From positions 1 to 38,744 of the forward strand of contig JAAYIG010000124.1 in NCBI GenBank assembly GCA_012523595.1: a stretch of DNA of 38,744 bases, in the 5' to 3' direction. This stretch comes from Fibrobacter sp. Its GTDB lineage: Bacteria; Fibrobacterota; Chitinivibrionia; Chitinivibrionales; Chitinispirillaceae. The notes beneath the pieces were generated by a model. It made no database searches. It saw only the letters and a list, made by a program, of their open reading frames with translations, and was not told the origin of the DNA. Numbering within the stretch: the stretch's first letter is position 1; each line of letters opens with the position of its first letter. This document shows positions 1 through 8,318 of this stretch, in pieces. The translations under genes were made by a program, and so were the position numbers.

Positions 1-870
1 AGAACAAATATCCTTAAAGGTATAAACCCCAATGACGGGACATTTATTCTGCCATGCGCGGCAATTGTCACCGATGTAAACGGGAATCCGGTTGCAGACG
101 GCACAGAAGTCAATTTCAGCCTGCAGGCATCGGGATATGTAACCAGAAAAATATACCCCACCTGGGAAGAATATTCCGGAGCCTCCGGGAGCATCTGCAA
201 TTACACCATCGATACAACTTTGGTTGTACTCCCGTTTGAAGATTTCAACAACAACTTTCACCTCGATCCGGGAGAAAACCGGAACGGAGATAATTATGCA
301 AACAGAGGAGAAGATCTAAACGGAGATGGTATTTATCTGCCCGGACCTCCTTTTGAAGATATCAACGGCGATGGAATACGGCAGGGTTACGGCAGCATTC
401 CCGTGGAAGAGAGACATGAATGCAATGGTAAATTTAAATTCGCAGACCTTAACAATAATGGTTACTGGGACCCGCTGGAACCGCTGAAAGACACGCTCTA
501 TCTGGCAGCATATAACCAGCTTCTGAAAGATACTGCATTCTTGAAAAACCCCTCTGCTTACACCAGCAGAGACTCTGCAAATTTCGCTATAATCGAACAA
601 CTGGAAGCAGAGTATAAAAGCAAACCAGGCTATATTCCTGAGTACGGGTGTTTTGATGCAGATGCAGACCACAATGGTGTCGCTGACCCCAATACAGCAG
701 TCAGCATAACCAGAACAGTACAGACATCCGGCGGAAAAGCACTCAACCAGATTCTTTACGGTCAATCAGATGCCACACGCATCGAGGTCATGATCTGGGC
801 TGAATCACAGGGTGTAGTAACTGAAACACCTGAAAAACTGATACTGCCAATTATCAGCGATGGGGAATAA
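1..870 (+). CDS. 3' part of a secreted Ig-like / Asp-Asn-rich (calcium-loop) protein, partial
   Basis: The frame is open from base 1, so the gene begins before the window; about 289 codons are visible. The first ~60 residues resemble a bacterial Ig-like (Big-1/invasin-type) strand pattern, with the phrase VTDVNGNPVADGTEVNF. Several acidic Dx(N/D)xDG-like loops follow (DFNNN, DLNGDG, DINGDG, DLNNNG, DADADHNG), of the kind that bind calcium in dockerin/EF-hand-like or thrombospondin-type-3-like repeats. The C-terminus has no sorting tail. The next gene starts inside its last codons, so the two are probably translated together. Role inferred: exported structural or adhesive surface protein. The exact family is not recognised. 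Confidence 0.75.
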   Translation, partial: RTNILKGINPNDGTFILPCAAIVTDVNGNPVADGTEVNFSLQASGYVTRKIYPTWEEYSGASGSICNYTIDTTLVVLPFEDFNNNFHLDPGENRNGDNYANRGEDLNGDGIYLPGPPFEDINGDGIRQGYGSIPVEERHECNGKFKFADLNNNGYWDPLEPLKDTLYLAAYNQLLKDTAFLKNPSAYTSRDSANFAIIEQLEAEYKSKPGYIPEYGCFDADADHNGVADPNTAVSITRTVQTSGGKALNQILYGQSDATRIEVMIWAESQGVVTETPEKLILPIISDGE

Positions 871-1651
871 AGTGAAAGAGATTAAAACAATATCGATTAT
901 CTTTTGTGTCGCAGCCGCTGCTATGGCATCCAATCTGGCAAACCCGGCTGCAGCAATTCCAGAGGCAAGAGTTGCCATAGGCGCCTCATACCATCTGGGA
1001 GGATACACATTAACAAACAAAGAGATCCCTTCCATTTTTAACCGCCTGCATGCAAGAGTGCACTATGCCCCGTTGAATTTCCTCGGCATAGGTGTGGATC
1101 TGGGAGCGATGCAGCTCGATGTGGAACGATATGTATTCAAGGGAGATACGGTTCCCCTGTTCCATGGAAAATTCGGGTTCTCAGGAGGAGCTCATCTCAA
1201 AGTCTCCACCCCCCCGTTTCTCAAAGAACGCTTATCCATCGTTGGAATCGGTCAGGCAACCTACTTCTTATCTAAAAACAAATATGACGCCTCATACAGT
1301 GGCTTTGATGGGACCGGGGCGATCGGACTTCAGTTCCATATCCCCGGGTTTGGTTACATCACAGCCGGACCACTTCTATACCTGATTCAGGGTGAAAACA
1401 AAAGCTACACAGGAGAGGAGAGCTTTTTCTCAAATGCCAATAACTTAAGGGGTTGGCTGTCTATTGATTTTTTCCCGAAGTTCAAGGATGAAACCTCGAA
1501 TAAATCCTACTTATCATTAGAACTCTCCATATCACCGAAGGCAAACGCCTCAAGCCGCGTTCCTGTACAGGAGTTCAGCATCTCCATCAGCCTGGGTTCT
1601 GTAACCGGAAGACTCTACGGAGTCGAATCTGGTCTGGACTGGGAACCTTAA
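860..1651 (+). CDS. Exported beta-barrel-like outer-membrane protein
   Basis: 263 aa. An N-terminal signal peptide (hydrophobic IISIFCVAAAA-like core, small residues around 28-32) is followed by alternating polar/aromatic strands rich in Gly, Tyr and Phe, as in small outer-membrane beta-barrels. ATG 860 overlaps the previous gene by 11 bp but has no visible Shine-Dalgarno site. An in-frame GTG at 872 lies 5 bases after GGGGA and may be the true start. Coupling with the upstream secreted protein suggests a surface pair. No named family is recognised; function unknown. Confidence 0.7.
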   Translation: MGNKVKEIKTISIIFCVAAAAMASNLANPAAAIPEARVAIGASYHLGGYTLTNKEIPSIFNRLHARVHYAPLNFLGIGVDLGAMQLDVERYVFKGDTVPLFHGKFGFSGGAHLKVSTPPFLKERLSIVGIGQATYFLSKNKYDASYSGFDGTGAIGLQFHIPGFGYITAGPLLYLIQGENKSYTGEESFFSNANNLRGWLSIDFFPKFKDETSNKSYLSLELSISPKANASSRVPVQEFSISISLGSVTGRLYGVESGLDWEP

Positions 1652-1670
1652 CCACCTCCTCATCGGAATC

Positions 1671-1710
1671 GGTATCCCCCTTATTAAGGGGGGGCGCTTC
1701 CAGTGGGGTG
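1671..1710. repeat. Dispersed CCCCCTTATTAAGGGGG repeat, copy 1
   Basis: A palindromic core (CCCTTATTAAGGG) followed by GGGCGCTTCCAG lies between two convergent genes. A second copy of the core plus the GGGCGCTTCCAG extension occurs near 11105-11145. As a hairpin it could also end transcription from both sides, but there is no clear T-run. Confidence 0.5.
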
Positions 1711-1712
1711 TT

Positions 1713-3179
1713 CTACTGAAAGGCAAGGTCTTCTTCCGTTTTAGTCAAAGTAAAGTAGAAGGTAGCCCCCTGACCGGGAGATGATTCCGCCCAGATCTTA
1801 CCGCCATGACGGCGCACAATGCGTTTAACAGTGGCCAGACCTATTCCTGTACCTGGAAAATCAGTATTTAAGTGAAGACGCTGAAATGGTACAAACAATT
1901 TAGAAGAATCAGCCATATCGAACCCTGCGCCATTATCTGAAACATAAAAGACCTTCTTTCCTTCCATTGTCTTCATCCCAAACTCAATGGCAGGATAAAC
2001 TGTTTTTCCGGTAAACTTCCAGGCATTCTGAAGCAGATTTTCCAGTGCAATCTTTAGAAGCTTAGGATCACACTCTGCATTGCAATCTGGTTGAACTGTA
2101 ATTTCGATGACACGTTGAGGTTCCCTTAGTTTTAAACTTGCAATGATTTCATTTACAATTCCGCTAAGATTTACCTCAACACACTTAAGTTCAGTCTGTC
2201 CAATCCTGGAGAATGTCAGGAGATCACTAATGAGCTCATTCATGCGCCGGATGTTCCTGCGGATCATTTCCACACTCTTTAAACCAGTCGCATCGAGTTT
2301 ACCGGAATAATCCTCCTGAAGCATTACCGCCAAACCATCGATACTCAGCAACGGGGCACGGAGATCATGGGAAACTGTATGGGTGAAAGCTGAAAGTTCA
2401 CTGTTCGACTCCTGAAGTTTCTCATTTGTCCTGGAGAGTTCTGCAGTACGCTCCCTGACTTTCATTTCCAGTTCAGAGTGGGCCTGGTAAAGCTCCTTTT
2501 CTGCCTTTTCCCTTTGTTTAATCTCTTTCTGCAATGCATTAAATGAATTTGAGACTGCAATTTTTTCCTCTTTGAGCTGAGAAATCAGATCCATTTTCTC
2601 ATAGCGTAACCGAAATGATGATTCCAGCACTTTGTGGTTGCTTCGGGCAATAAATGTGACAAGGGTACCAAACAGAATCAACATCGTTGCCATAGTGATA
2701 CCAACCGGGGTAGATGAGGTGAAAAACAATACTGTTACCGGAATCAGTGCCGGAATTGTAAAAGCATAAAATGTTCTCATCAGCGCTGAGTAGGTAGCTG
2801 ATGCACCTGCCATCATACCCCCCAAAACAAATGCGATCAGTACATCATGAGGCAAAGAATCGTGAAACAATACAAAAAACGCCGCTGATCCCCAGATTGT
2901 TCCGGAAACCACCATGGACAGAATCAGAAGGTCCCTCCAGGTCGATAATTGATATTTTCCCCTGTTTTTCTGGAACAGATAGAAGAATAAGAAGCGGACT
3001 ATGACACTCAGGTAGGTTATACTCAGCCATATAATGATGAACAGATGCGGAACGAGATTCCAGTGCAGAACGGCAACCAGAGTCCCGTTGATAATTGTTG
3101 CAGCCAACCCCACAGGGATCAGCCTGTATGTCTCTTCGATCAGATCCTGACTGACTTGCTCATCTTCATTCTTTACCAA
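1713..3179 (-). CDS. Membrane-bound sensor histidine kinase
   Basis: 488 aa, TTG start (no in-frame ATG before an upstream stop). Residues ~20-185 hold about six hydrophobic segments forming a membrane sensor. A coiled coil follows (~190-260), then a HisKA domain with the phosphoacceptor His at 271 (TVSHDLRAPL). The HATPase domain carries an N box (NLLQNAWKF), a G1 box (DNGAGFD) and a G2 box (GTGIGL). It would autophosphorylate and pass phosphate to a response regulator. No intact partner with a normal phosphoacceptor Asp is adjacent, so it is an orphan kinase here. The signal sensed is unknown. Confidence 0.93.
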   Translation of the reverse strand: MVKNEDEQVSQDLIEETYRLIPVGLAATIINGTLVAVLHWNLVPHLFIIIWLSITYLSVIVRFLFFYLFQKNRGKYQLSTWRDLLILSMVVSGTIWGSAAFFVLFHDSLPHDVLIAFVLGGMMAGASATYSALMRTFYAFTIPALIPVTVLFFTSSTPVGITMATMLILFGTLVTFIARSNHKVLESSFRLRYEKMDLISQLKEEKIAVSNSFNALQKEIKQREKAEKELYQAHSELEMKVRERTAELSRTNEKLQESNSELSAFTHTVSHDLRAPLLSIDGLAVMLQEDYSGKLDATGLKSVEMIRRNIRRMNELISDLLTFSRIGQTELKCVEVNLSGIVNEIIASLKLREPQRVIEITVQPDCNAECDPKLLKIALENLLQNAWKFTGKTVYPAIEFGMKTMEGKKVFYVSDNGAGFDMADSSKLFVPFQRLHLNTDFPGTGIGLATVKRIVRRHGGKIWAESSPGQGATFYFTLTKTEEDLAFQ

Positions 3180-3393
3180 GACATCAATTCCTGATCCGAT
3201 TTGAAAACTTATTGCAATTGCACTGTTCTAACAGGTGGATAATCGATAAAGAAGCATTTACTATACCAGAGGACAGAAAGAAGAGATCAATACTAATAGC
3301 TTCTGAAACTTAACACAGGGGAATAAATATCAAGAAAAGCATTGAACACGGCCGGATGACCTGTGACCGTTGAACTCTGATATTGAAATCTGA

Positions 3394-3603
3394 TTACATG
3401 AAGAGGTCTTTTATCTTAGACCAGGTAGTGGTATTTTTACGAGTAACAAGCTGTTTGTTCAGGGGTTTGGAATCTTTTACTACAGATGAAGTAGAAATAC
3501 TGGATTGAGTAGTTGCTTTCTTATTGGATGCAGTGTCTGTTTGCTGACCAAAAGAAACTGCAGTAACCAGTAATACAGCGATTAGCAGTTTCTGAATACT
3601 CAT
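3394..3603 (-). CDS. Small exported protein, unknown function
   Basis: 69 aa. AAGGAG stands 7 bases before the ATG. Residues 1-19 form a signal peptide ending VSFGQ. The remainder is Ser/Thr/Lys-rich and probably unstructured, with a hydrophobic end (KIKDLFM). No family is recognised. It lies apart from the STAS gene behind an A/T-rich gap, so it is probably a separate transcript. Confidence 0.6.
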   Translation of the reverse strand: MSIQKLLIAVLLVTAVSFGQQTDTASNKKATTQSSISTSSVVKDSKPLNKQLVTRKNTTTWSKIKDLFM

Positions 3604-3699
3604 TCACTATCTCCTTAGCAAGTTCAACAACAGCTTTCTAATAATATAGGGCAAAAAAAAAGGAAAATCAACAGATTTTTAAAAAAAATACAAACCGGT

Positions 3700-4011
3700 T
3701 CATTTGATCAAAACCATCTCATCAAGCTGAATCGAGCGCATCAGATCCTTTATCGTATCATCTGCCCCGACAACATGTATCTCCGCTCTCATCTCCCTTG
3801 TCTCATTGTACATCGATACAATCAGAGAGATCGCCTTGGTATCCATATACTTACAATTAGAAAAATCCAAAGTCACTCTCTTTATATGAAGAGCAGGAAT
3901 CCTGTCAATAAACTCCTGTACCAAAGCAAACTGCGGTTCTGATGGGGAAAATACCATATCAAGACTGATAACAAAATGCCCACTTGTTTCCTGAGTAATT
4001 GAAAAACTCAT
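3700..4011 (-). CDS. STAS-domain protein (anti-anti-sigma-factor-like)
   Basis: 103 aa, essentially one STAS domain. The diagnostic strand-loop-helix LDFSNCKYMDTKAISLIV matches the SpoIIAA/RsbV pattern D(F/L)S...DS/TxA. The phospho-acceptor position is Thr58 rather than the commoner Ser. AGGGTGG lies upstream of the ATG. In known systems such proteins bind an RsbW-type HATPase when unphosphorylated. A receiver-HATPase fusion is encoded two genes away on the same strand, so a partner-switching role is likely but inferred. Confidence 0.85.
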   Translation of the reverse strand: MSFSITQETSGHFVISLDMVFSPSEPQFALVQEFIDRIPALHIKRVTLDFSNCKYMDTKAISLIVSMYNETREMRAEIHVVGADDTIKDLMRSIQLDEMVLIK

Positions 4012-4186
4012 TATCCACCCTTAATTTAAGAAAAAATCGAGACAGTACTCCAATGCCGACCATCAACGTTAAAACACTGGATCTCGCATAGATTCTATAA
4101 CTTAAGTGAGGACAATTCAACCTATTTGTTATGAAAGAAGTGTTTATTGGCAGGAATCATTGATTAATGCAGGAGGAGAAGAGGGA

Positions 4187-4552
4187 TTAACCCAGAATTT
4201 CGAGGACCTTATCGCGAATTTCACTGAAATTTATCGGCTTATGAATTATCTCGTGGATCCCGTCCAGCTTAAGAAGCTTTGACTCCAGTTCACCCTTCCA
4301 CCCGGTTACCAGGAAAAACTTGGTGTTGGAGCCCTGATTTTTCACAAAACGGGCAACGCAGCGCCCCCCTTTGGCTCTTACACAGAGTGAAGCAAAAACC
4401 GCGTCATATTTCTCACTACTGAGCTTATCCAGGCCTTCCTCGGAACTTTCAGCAATACTGACCTGACACCCCAAGCGGATCAAAGATCTTCTAAGAACCT
4501 CTCTTAACTCAGAATCATCTTCGACAATTAAAACCTGAAACATAGCTACCAT
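4187..4552 (-). CDS. Pseudo-receiver domain protein (phosphoacceptor Asp replaced by Ser)
   Basis: 121 aa, a single CheY-like receiver. The acidic pocket (EDD, residues 11-13), the switch Thr83 (LVTGW) and Lys105 (HKP) are present. The position that should carry the phosphorylated Asp reads Ser55 (DAVFASLCV); the DNA codon is TCA. It therefore cannot take phosphate by the usual route and may act as a constitutive binding module or through Ser chemistry. It starts at ATG 4552 or an in-frame ATG three codons later. It is located between the STAS gene and the receiver-HATPase gene on the same strand. Confidence 0.88.
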   Translation of the reverse strand: MVAMFQVLIVEDDSELREVLRRSLIRLGCQVSIAESSEEGLDKLSSEKYDAVFASLCVRAKGGRCVARFVKNQGSNTKFFLVTGWKGELESKLLKLDGIHEIIHKPINFSEIRDKVLEILG

Positions 4553-4672
4553 GGGGTGAAGGTTATAGCTATTTTTATGCCAAGCAAAGAAGCTTATTTT
4601 TTTAACCTCAGTGTAAAAATAGCCCTCTGTGGCCTCCCTAAAAAAGTAATTTTGCCCGAATCCGGAAAATTA

Positions 4673-5689
4673 TTATGACTCATGTATCATCAAAGGCTTA
4701 TTATCGCTGCTTTGACGGCTGAAATACTGAATCGCAATGCACTCTGTCCTTTTACCCGGCTTGATATCAATAATCATCCTGTCTATCAACCGCCTCACCA
4801 GTAAAAAGCCTCTTCCATGCTCCTCAACCGCAAAGCCCTCCCTGAAGGTATCAAGCCACTTCAGTACATCCGCCTTCCTCAAATTCCCCTGAAAATCAAT
4901 AACCGAAACACCCACCTTCTCCTCATCGTAAGCCCAGGTTAACCTGATAGGACAATCCGGTTTAACTTCTGAATATTTTAACCAGCACTCCCTGGGAAGT
5001 CCGGAGAGGCGAAGGGTGGCATGGAAAAAGGCATTCGAAATCAGCTCATCAAGGGCAATATCCAGAAAAATGCCTTTTTTTCCAGGACATACACCAGTGA
5101 TTGAGTTACAAGCCTCTTTTGCCTGCGCATAACTCTGTATCGACATAACCTTAAGCTTCTCTTCAGAGAAATGATATCCCAACCCGCACATGTCATCGAT
5201 AAGAATTGAACGCAGATAAGAACCGGTTTCCTCCCGCTCCTTTTCAGAACCAGCAAGCAACACGTTTCCAATATTATACCTGCGCATCAGAGGAATGAAC
5301 TGATCAACATTGCTTCCGGTAATAATTACCTGTTCTGCATAAGGAAACTTCTTCTGGAGTTTTTCGAAGGAGGTTAAGTTATCTCCTGACGGCACCCCAT
5401 TCAACTCGGAGATCACCAGGTCGGGACTCTTACCATCGATTATCCCCCCCGCTTCATCCGGACTGCCTGCACATACCACATTAAAACCATTCCCCTTCAA
5501 GGAATCCATAAGGGCACTCATACACCCCTGCATTCCAACCAGAAGTATGACTCTCTCGATGATGCTTTCCGAAAACCCAACTTTTTTGTGCAAAACCCGT
5601 AATGTCATGCGGTTAATATAAATAAGGCGCAGAAGGTAATTTACTATCCGGCGAATGGAATCAAAAAAATCAGAACCCCTCGCCTTCAC
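4673..5689 (-). CDS. Receiver (Asp to Glu)-HATPase fusion, RsbW-like
   Basis: 338 aa, GTG start with no good ribosome site; an ATG at codon 28 is an alternative. Residues ~46-165 are receiver-like, but the phosphoacceptor position is Glu95 (DLVISEL) and the N-terminal acidic pair is missing (LVGMQG), so it may mimic a permanently phosphorylated state. Residues ~185-320 form a GHKL ATPase: N box LDELISNAFFHAT, G1 around VIDFQG, G2 EHGRGFLLVRRL. There is no HisKA domain, so this resembles an anti-sigma serine kinase. The likely partners are the STAS proteins encoded on either side. Confidence 0.85.
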   Translation of the reverse strand: MKARGSDFFDSIRRIVNYLLRLIYINRMTLRVLHKKVGFSESIIERVILLVGMQGCMSALMDSLKGNGFNVVCAGSPDEAGGIIDGKSPDLVISELNGVPSGDNLTSFEKLQKKFPYAEQVIITGSNVDQFIPLMRRYNIGNVLLAGSEKEREETGSYLRSILIDDMCGLGYHFSEEKLKVMSIQSYAQAKEACNSITGVCPGKKGIFLDIALDELISNAFFHATLRLSGLPRECWLKYSEVKPDCPIRLTWAYDEEKVGVSVIDFQGNLRKADVLKWLDTFREGFAVEEHGRGFLLVRRLIDRMIIDIKPGKRTECIAIQYFSRQSSDNKPLMIHES

Positions 5690-5699
5690 TCTTAAAATA

Positions 5700-5708
5700 T
5701 GTTATAAT
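5700..5708 (+). promoter_or_regulatory. Extended -10 promoter candidate for the membrane STAS gene / tsaD
   Basis: TGTTATAAT, an extended -10 box, lies in the divergent gap 53 bases before the next ATG. The -35 region is poor, as allowed for extended -10 promoters. Confidence 0.4.
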
Positions 5709-5760
5709 GAACTTCTATGCACTGTCAGGATTCTACAGTTAATATGGAAAGAGGACTAAA

Positions 5761-6909
5761 ATGTCTTTCGCTGTTTATCTGATTATTTTTGGTATAGTCG
5801 GGTTAACCACCATACTATCTCTTGTCCAATGGGGTTATTTACTGTCATTATCCTCCAGAATAAAAGAGATAGAACAGGAAATAGAGAAAAAAGCACAGGA
5901 ATTTGATGTACTTCGAAAGAACAGAAACACAGAAGCCAGACCCGCGCCTCAAACAGAAAAGAATGAATTTCAGGATTTTAATACCCCATCGGAAAGCCCG
6001 GACAGCAATATGACCTGCTCCCCCATTCAGGTGATAAGACCAACCGATGATACCGGGGATAACGATATTATCGCTGTTCAGCCTGGAATCGCTGAAGCAC
6101 CCGCTCCCATCAGTAACGATGAAGCAGCCGGCGGGCTGGAAGATCCTGAAGGATCAATTCAGATTATGAAAAATGTTAACGGCAAATTCACAGATACAAG
6201 CATTTTCAGGATCAAGTCCCGGAAAAATGCGCCACAGGAATCTGTACCGGAAAACAACGAAAATCAAAGAGAAAGCTTCACTCCAGCTCAACATCCTGAT
6301 ACGTATGACAATCCTTTCTCCGAGGTATCCGATGACAAAGAACAGGAACCCATTCAGGTGGTGAAACCAGGCAAAGATGATCAATACGGCAGTGAAATCA
6401 TTCCAATCAGACCCTCAACCGAAGCGGATCCTTTTACGGGTACTTCCTATCCGGAGCAGAATACCTCTGAACCTGAAAATGTTGACCAGAGTTCTCTATC
6501 CGGGTCAGAACCAAACGATTCCGGAAGCAACTTATACCTGCCGCCTGAACATGTTGATTCTCCGACCGAGATCCTGCAGTCCATAAGCAGTAATAAACAT
6601 CACCACTCAAAGGAAACAGTCTCATCCACTCTGCCCCTTTACTCTGATGCTGCCCATGATGCAGATTTTCCGGGGCTCTGTAAAATGATCTCTCAGATAA
6701 TATCCACCCGGAAAAAGCCTGATATCAAGATCGATTTTTCGGGAATTCAGTTCATTTATGATAAAGAGCTTCAATATCTGGAAAAAATTCACCATATTAT
6801 AAAGGAGAGGGGCGGAAAGCTTTTGTTAATAAATTGCAGCCCTGAATTAAGCGAATTCCTGGGAAGAAATCCCGATCTGTTATCATTAATCAAAAAGACT
6901 CATACATGA
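5761..6909 (+). CDS. Membrane-anchored STAS-domain protein with long disordered linker
   Basis: 382 aa. One transmembrane helix (~5-30) is followed by a short charged coiled coil (~32-55). A ~230-residue acidic Pro/Ser/Asn-rich linker comes next. The C-terminal ~90 residues are STAS-like (IKIDFSGIQFIYDKELQYL; GGKLLLINC) but lack the usual Ser/Thr at the phosphorylation site. The linker repeats a motif three times: PIQVIRP, IQIMKN and PIQVVKP, each followed by an acidic stretch. GAGGA precedes the ATG. Its stop overlaps the tsaD start (ATGA), so the two are co-transcribed. It is divergent from the pseudo-receiver/HATPase gene. Confidence 0.75.
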   Translation: MSFAVYLIIFGIVGLTTILSLVQWGYLLSLSSRIKEIEQEIEKKAQEFDVLRKNRNTEARPAPQTEKNEFQDFNTPSESPDSNMTCSPIQVIRPTDDTGDNDIIAVQPGIAEAPAPISNDEAAGGLEDPEGSIQIMKNVNGKFTDTSIFRIKSRKNAPQESVPENNENQRESFTPAQHPDTYDNPFSEVSDDKEQEPIQVVKPGKDDQYGSEIIPIRPSTEADPFTGTSYPEQNTSEPENVDQSSLSGSEPNDSGSNLYLPPEHVDSPTEILQSISSNKHHHSKETVSSTLPLYSDAAHDADFPGLCKMISQIISTRKKPDIKIDFSGIQFIYDKELQYLEKIHHIIKERGGKLLLINCSPELSEFLGRNPDLLSLIKKTHT

Positions 6910-7889
6910 TCACTTTAGGAATAGAATCGTCCTGCGATGAAACTTCAGTCGCAATACTTGAAGACCAGAAAATAGTTGTAAACCATATCTACTCTCAGGT
7001 AGAGCACACCAGCTTTGGAGGAGTAGTACCTGAGATAGCCTCCAGGGCTCATCTGGAAAAGATCGACAGGCTGACACTTTCAGCCCTGAAAGAATCATCA
7101 CTTACCCTTCGGGATATTGACCTCATTGCAGTCACAGACAGCCCCGGTCTTGCCGGAGCGCTTCTGGTGGGGGTCAGCTTTGCCATGGGAATTCATAACG
7201 GATGGGGTATACCGATCACAGGAGTAAACCATCTCGAGGGCCATATATTCTCAGCGATGCTTGAAAACCCTCAGCTTCAGTTCCCTTTTCTCGCGCTGGT
7301 GGTTTCCGGGGGACATACGGCAATTTACAAGGTCCTTGACACTGGAGATTATACCTGCCTTGGACAGACCGTAGATGACGCTGCCGGAGAAGCATTTGAC
7401 AAAGTGGGAAAACTGCTGGGATTTGAATATCCTGCCGGACGGTCAATTGAGCAGGAAGCGGCAGTTTCACCGGAGGACACAGGGATTACCTTTCCGGTTG
7501 CAAGAGTCAGCGGAGGCCCCTTCGATTTCAGCTTTTCAGGGTTGAAAACTGCTGTCAAGTATTTTCTGGCCGGGAAAGACAGCACCTTTATAAAAGAGAA
7601 CCGCCCCGCGATATGCAAAGCTTTCCAGAAAGCAGTCATAGATTCTCTTCTTGGGCGGCTTTCGGAGACATCACGGAAAACCGGAATCAAGGAAGCAGCC
7701 CTGGTGGGAGGTGTAGCCTGTAACGGAACATTACGACAGGAGATGAAAAAAATCTTCGGGGAGAAAGCATACTTCCCCAGGCCGGGTCTCTGTACGGATA
7801 ACGCGGCGATGATCGCCATGGCAGGATACAAAAGAAAAGGAAAAAACCTGACTCATTTCCCCCGCATGGAACCATCCAGGGGTCTTTGA
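6906..7889 (+). CDS. tsaD: tRNA N6-adenosine threonylcarbamoyltransferase
   Basis: 327 aa, close to the usual ~335. It transfers the threonylcarbamoyl group from TC-AMP to A37 of tRNAs that read ANN codons, in a complex with TsaB and TsaE, in the cytoplasm. The N-terminal MITLGIESSCDETSVAIL is diagnostic. The iron-binding HLEGH motif, the VVSGGHT nucleotide loop, FDFSFSGLKTA and the C-terminal VGGVACNGTLR and CTDNAAMIA motifs are all present. It overlaps the upstream STAS gene by 4 bp and is followed 13 bp later by a small membrane protein. Confidence 0.98.
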   Translation: MITLGIESSCDETSVAILEDQKIVVNHIYSQVEHTSFGGVVPEIASRAHLEKIDRLTLSALKESSLTLRDIDLIAVTDSPGLAGALLVGVSFAMGIHNGWGIPITGVNHLEGHIFSAMLENPQLQFPFLALVVSGGHTAIYKVLDTGDYTCLGQTVDDAAGEAFDKVGKLLGFEYPAGRSIEQEAAVSPEDTGITFPVARVSGGPFDFSFSGLKTAVKYFLAGKDSTFIKENRPAICKAFQKAVIDSLLGRLSETSRKTGIKEAALVGGVACNGTLRQEMKKIFGEKAYFPRPGLCTDNAAMIAMAGYKRKGKNLTHFPRMEPSRGL

Positions 7890-7902
7890 GAGGAGAACCG
7901 AT

Positions 7903-8052
7903 ATGTCTTTTTTCATTCTTGCCTGTTTATCACTTTTTGCTGCAGCATTCCTTATAATGCTCTCGGTTCAGATCATGCGCATAGAGAAAATGATATCGGA
8001 TCTGACCGAACTTATCGAAGGGCAAGTGGAAGTTCTTTACGGGAAATATTAA
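7903..8052 (+). CDS. Small single-pass membrane protein downstream of tsaD
   Basis: 49 aa. AGGAG lies 8 bases before the ATG and the gene begins 13 bp after tsaD, so it looks translated in the same operon. Residues ~2-24 form one hydrophobic helix, followed by an amphipathic charged segment (RIEKMISDLTELIEG) that may form a coiled coil. No family is recognised and function is unknown. Confidence 0.6.
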   Translation: MSFFILACLSLFAAAFLIMLSVQIMRIEKMISDLTELIEGQVEVLYGKY

Positions 8053-8318
8053 AGACATCCGGGAAAAGCATTTTTTCAGTAAAGTTATTAGTTATTACCG
8101 GGAACTATTTCTCCTCAAATCCGTATTCTCTTTTAGTTTATAGTGTCATCAGTTATATTGATACTGTAAAAGAATAAAGTATCCCTGCCAGGAGGCAGGG
8201 ACAAGACCCGCTCTCTGATGAAATCAGCATTTGTTAACTGACCGGACTTCCGCGATCTTCTCTTCTGCTTAAAACATCTGTGACGCAGCGTGTCACCCAC
8301 CTTAATCCAAAGGATTAT
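8053..8318. other. Intergenic gap before the helicase, with one hairpin
   Basis: No gene seen. An 8-bp perfect stem (TCCCTGCC/GGCAGGGA, loop AGGA) sits at 8182-8201 without a T-run. It may be a 5' leader structure of the helicase mRNA. Confidence 0.4.

Noticed and set aside
8182-8201. Rho-independent terminator
   Set aside because: The stem is perfect but there is no T-run, so it is listed only as a hairpin in the gap.
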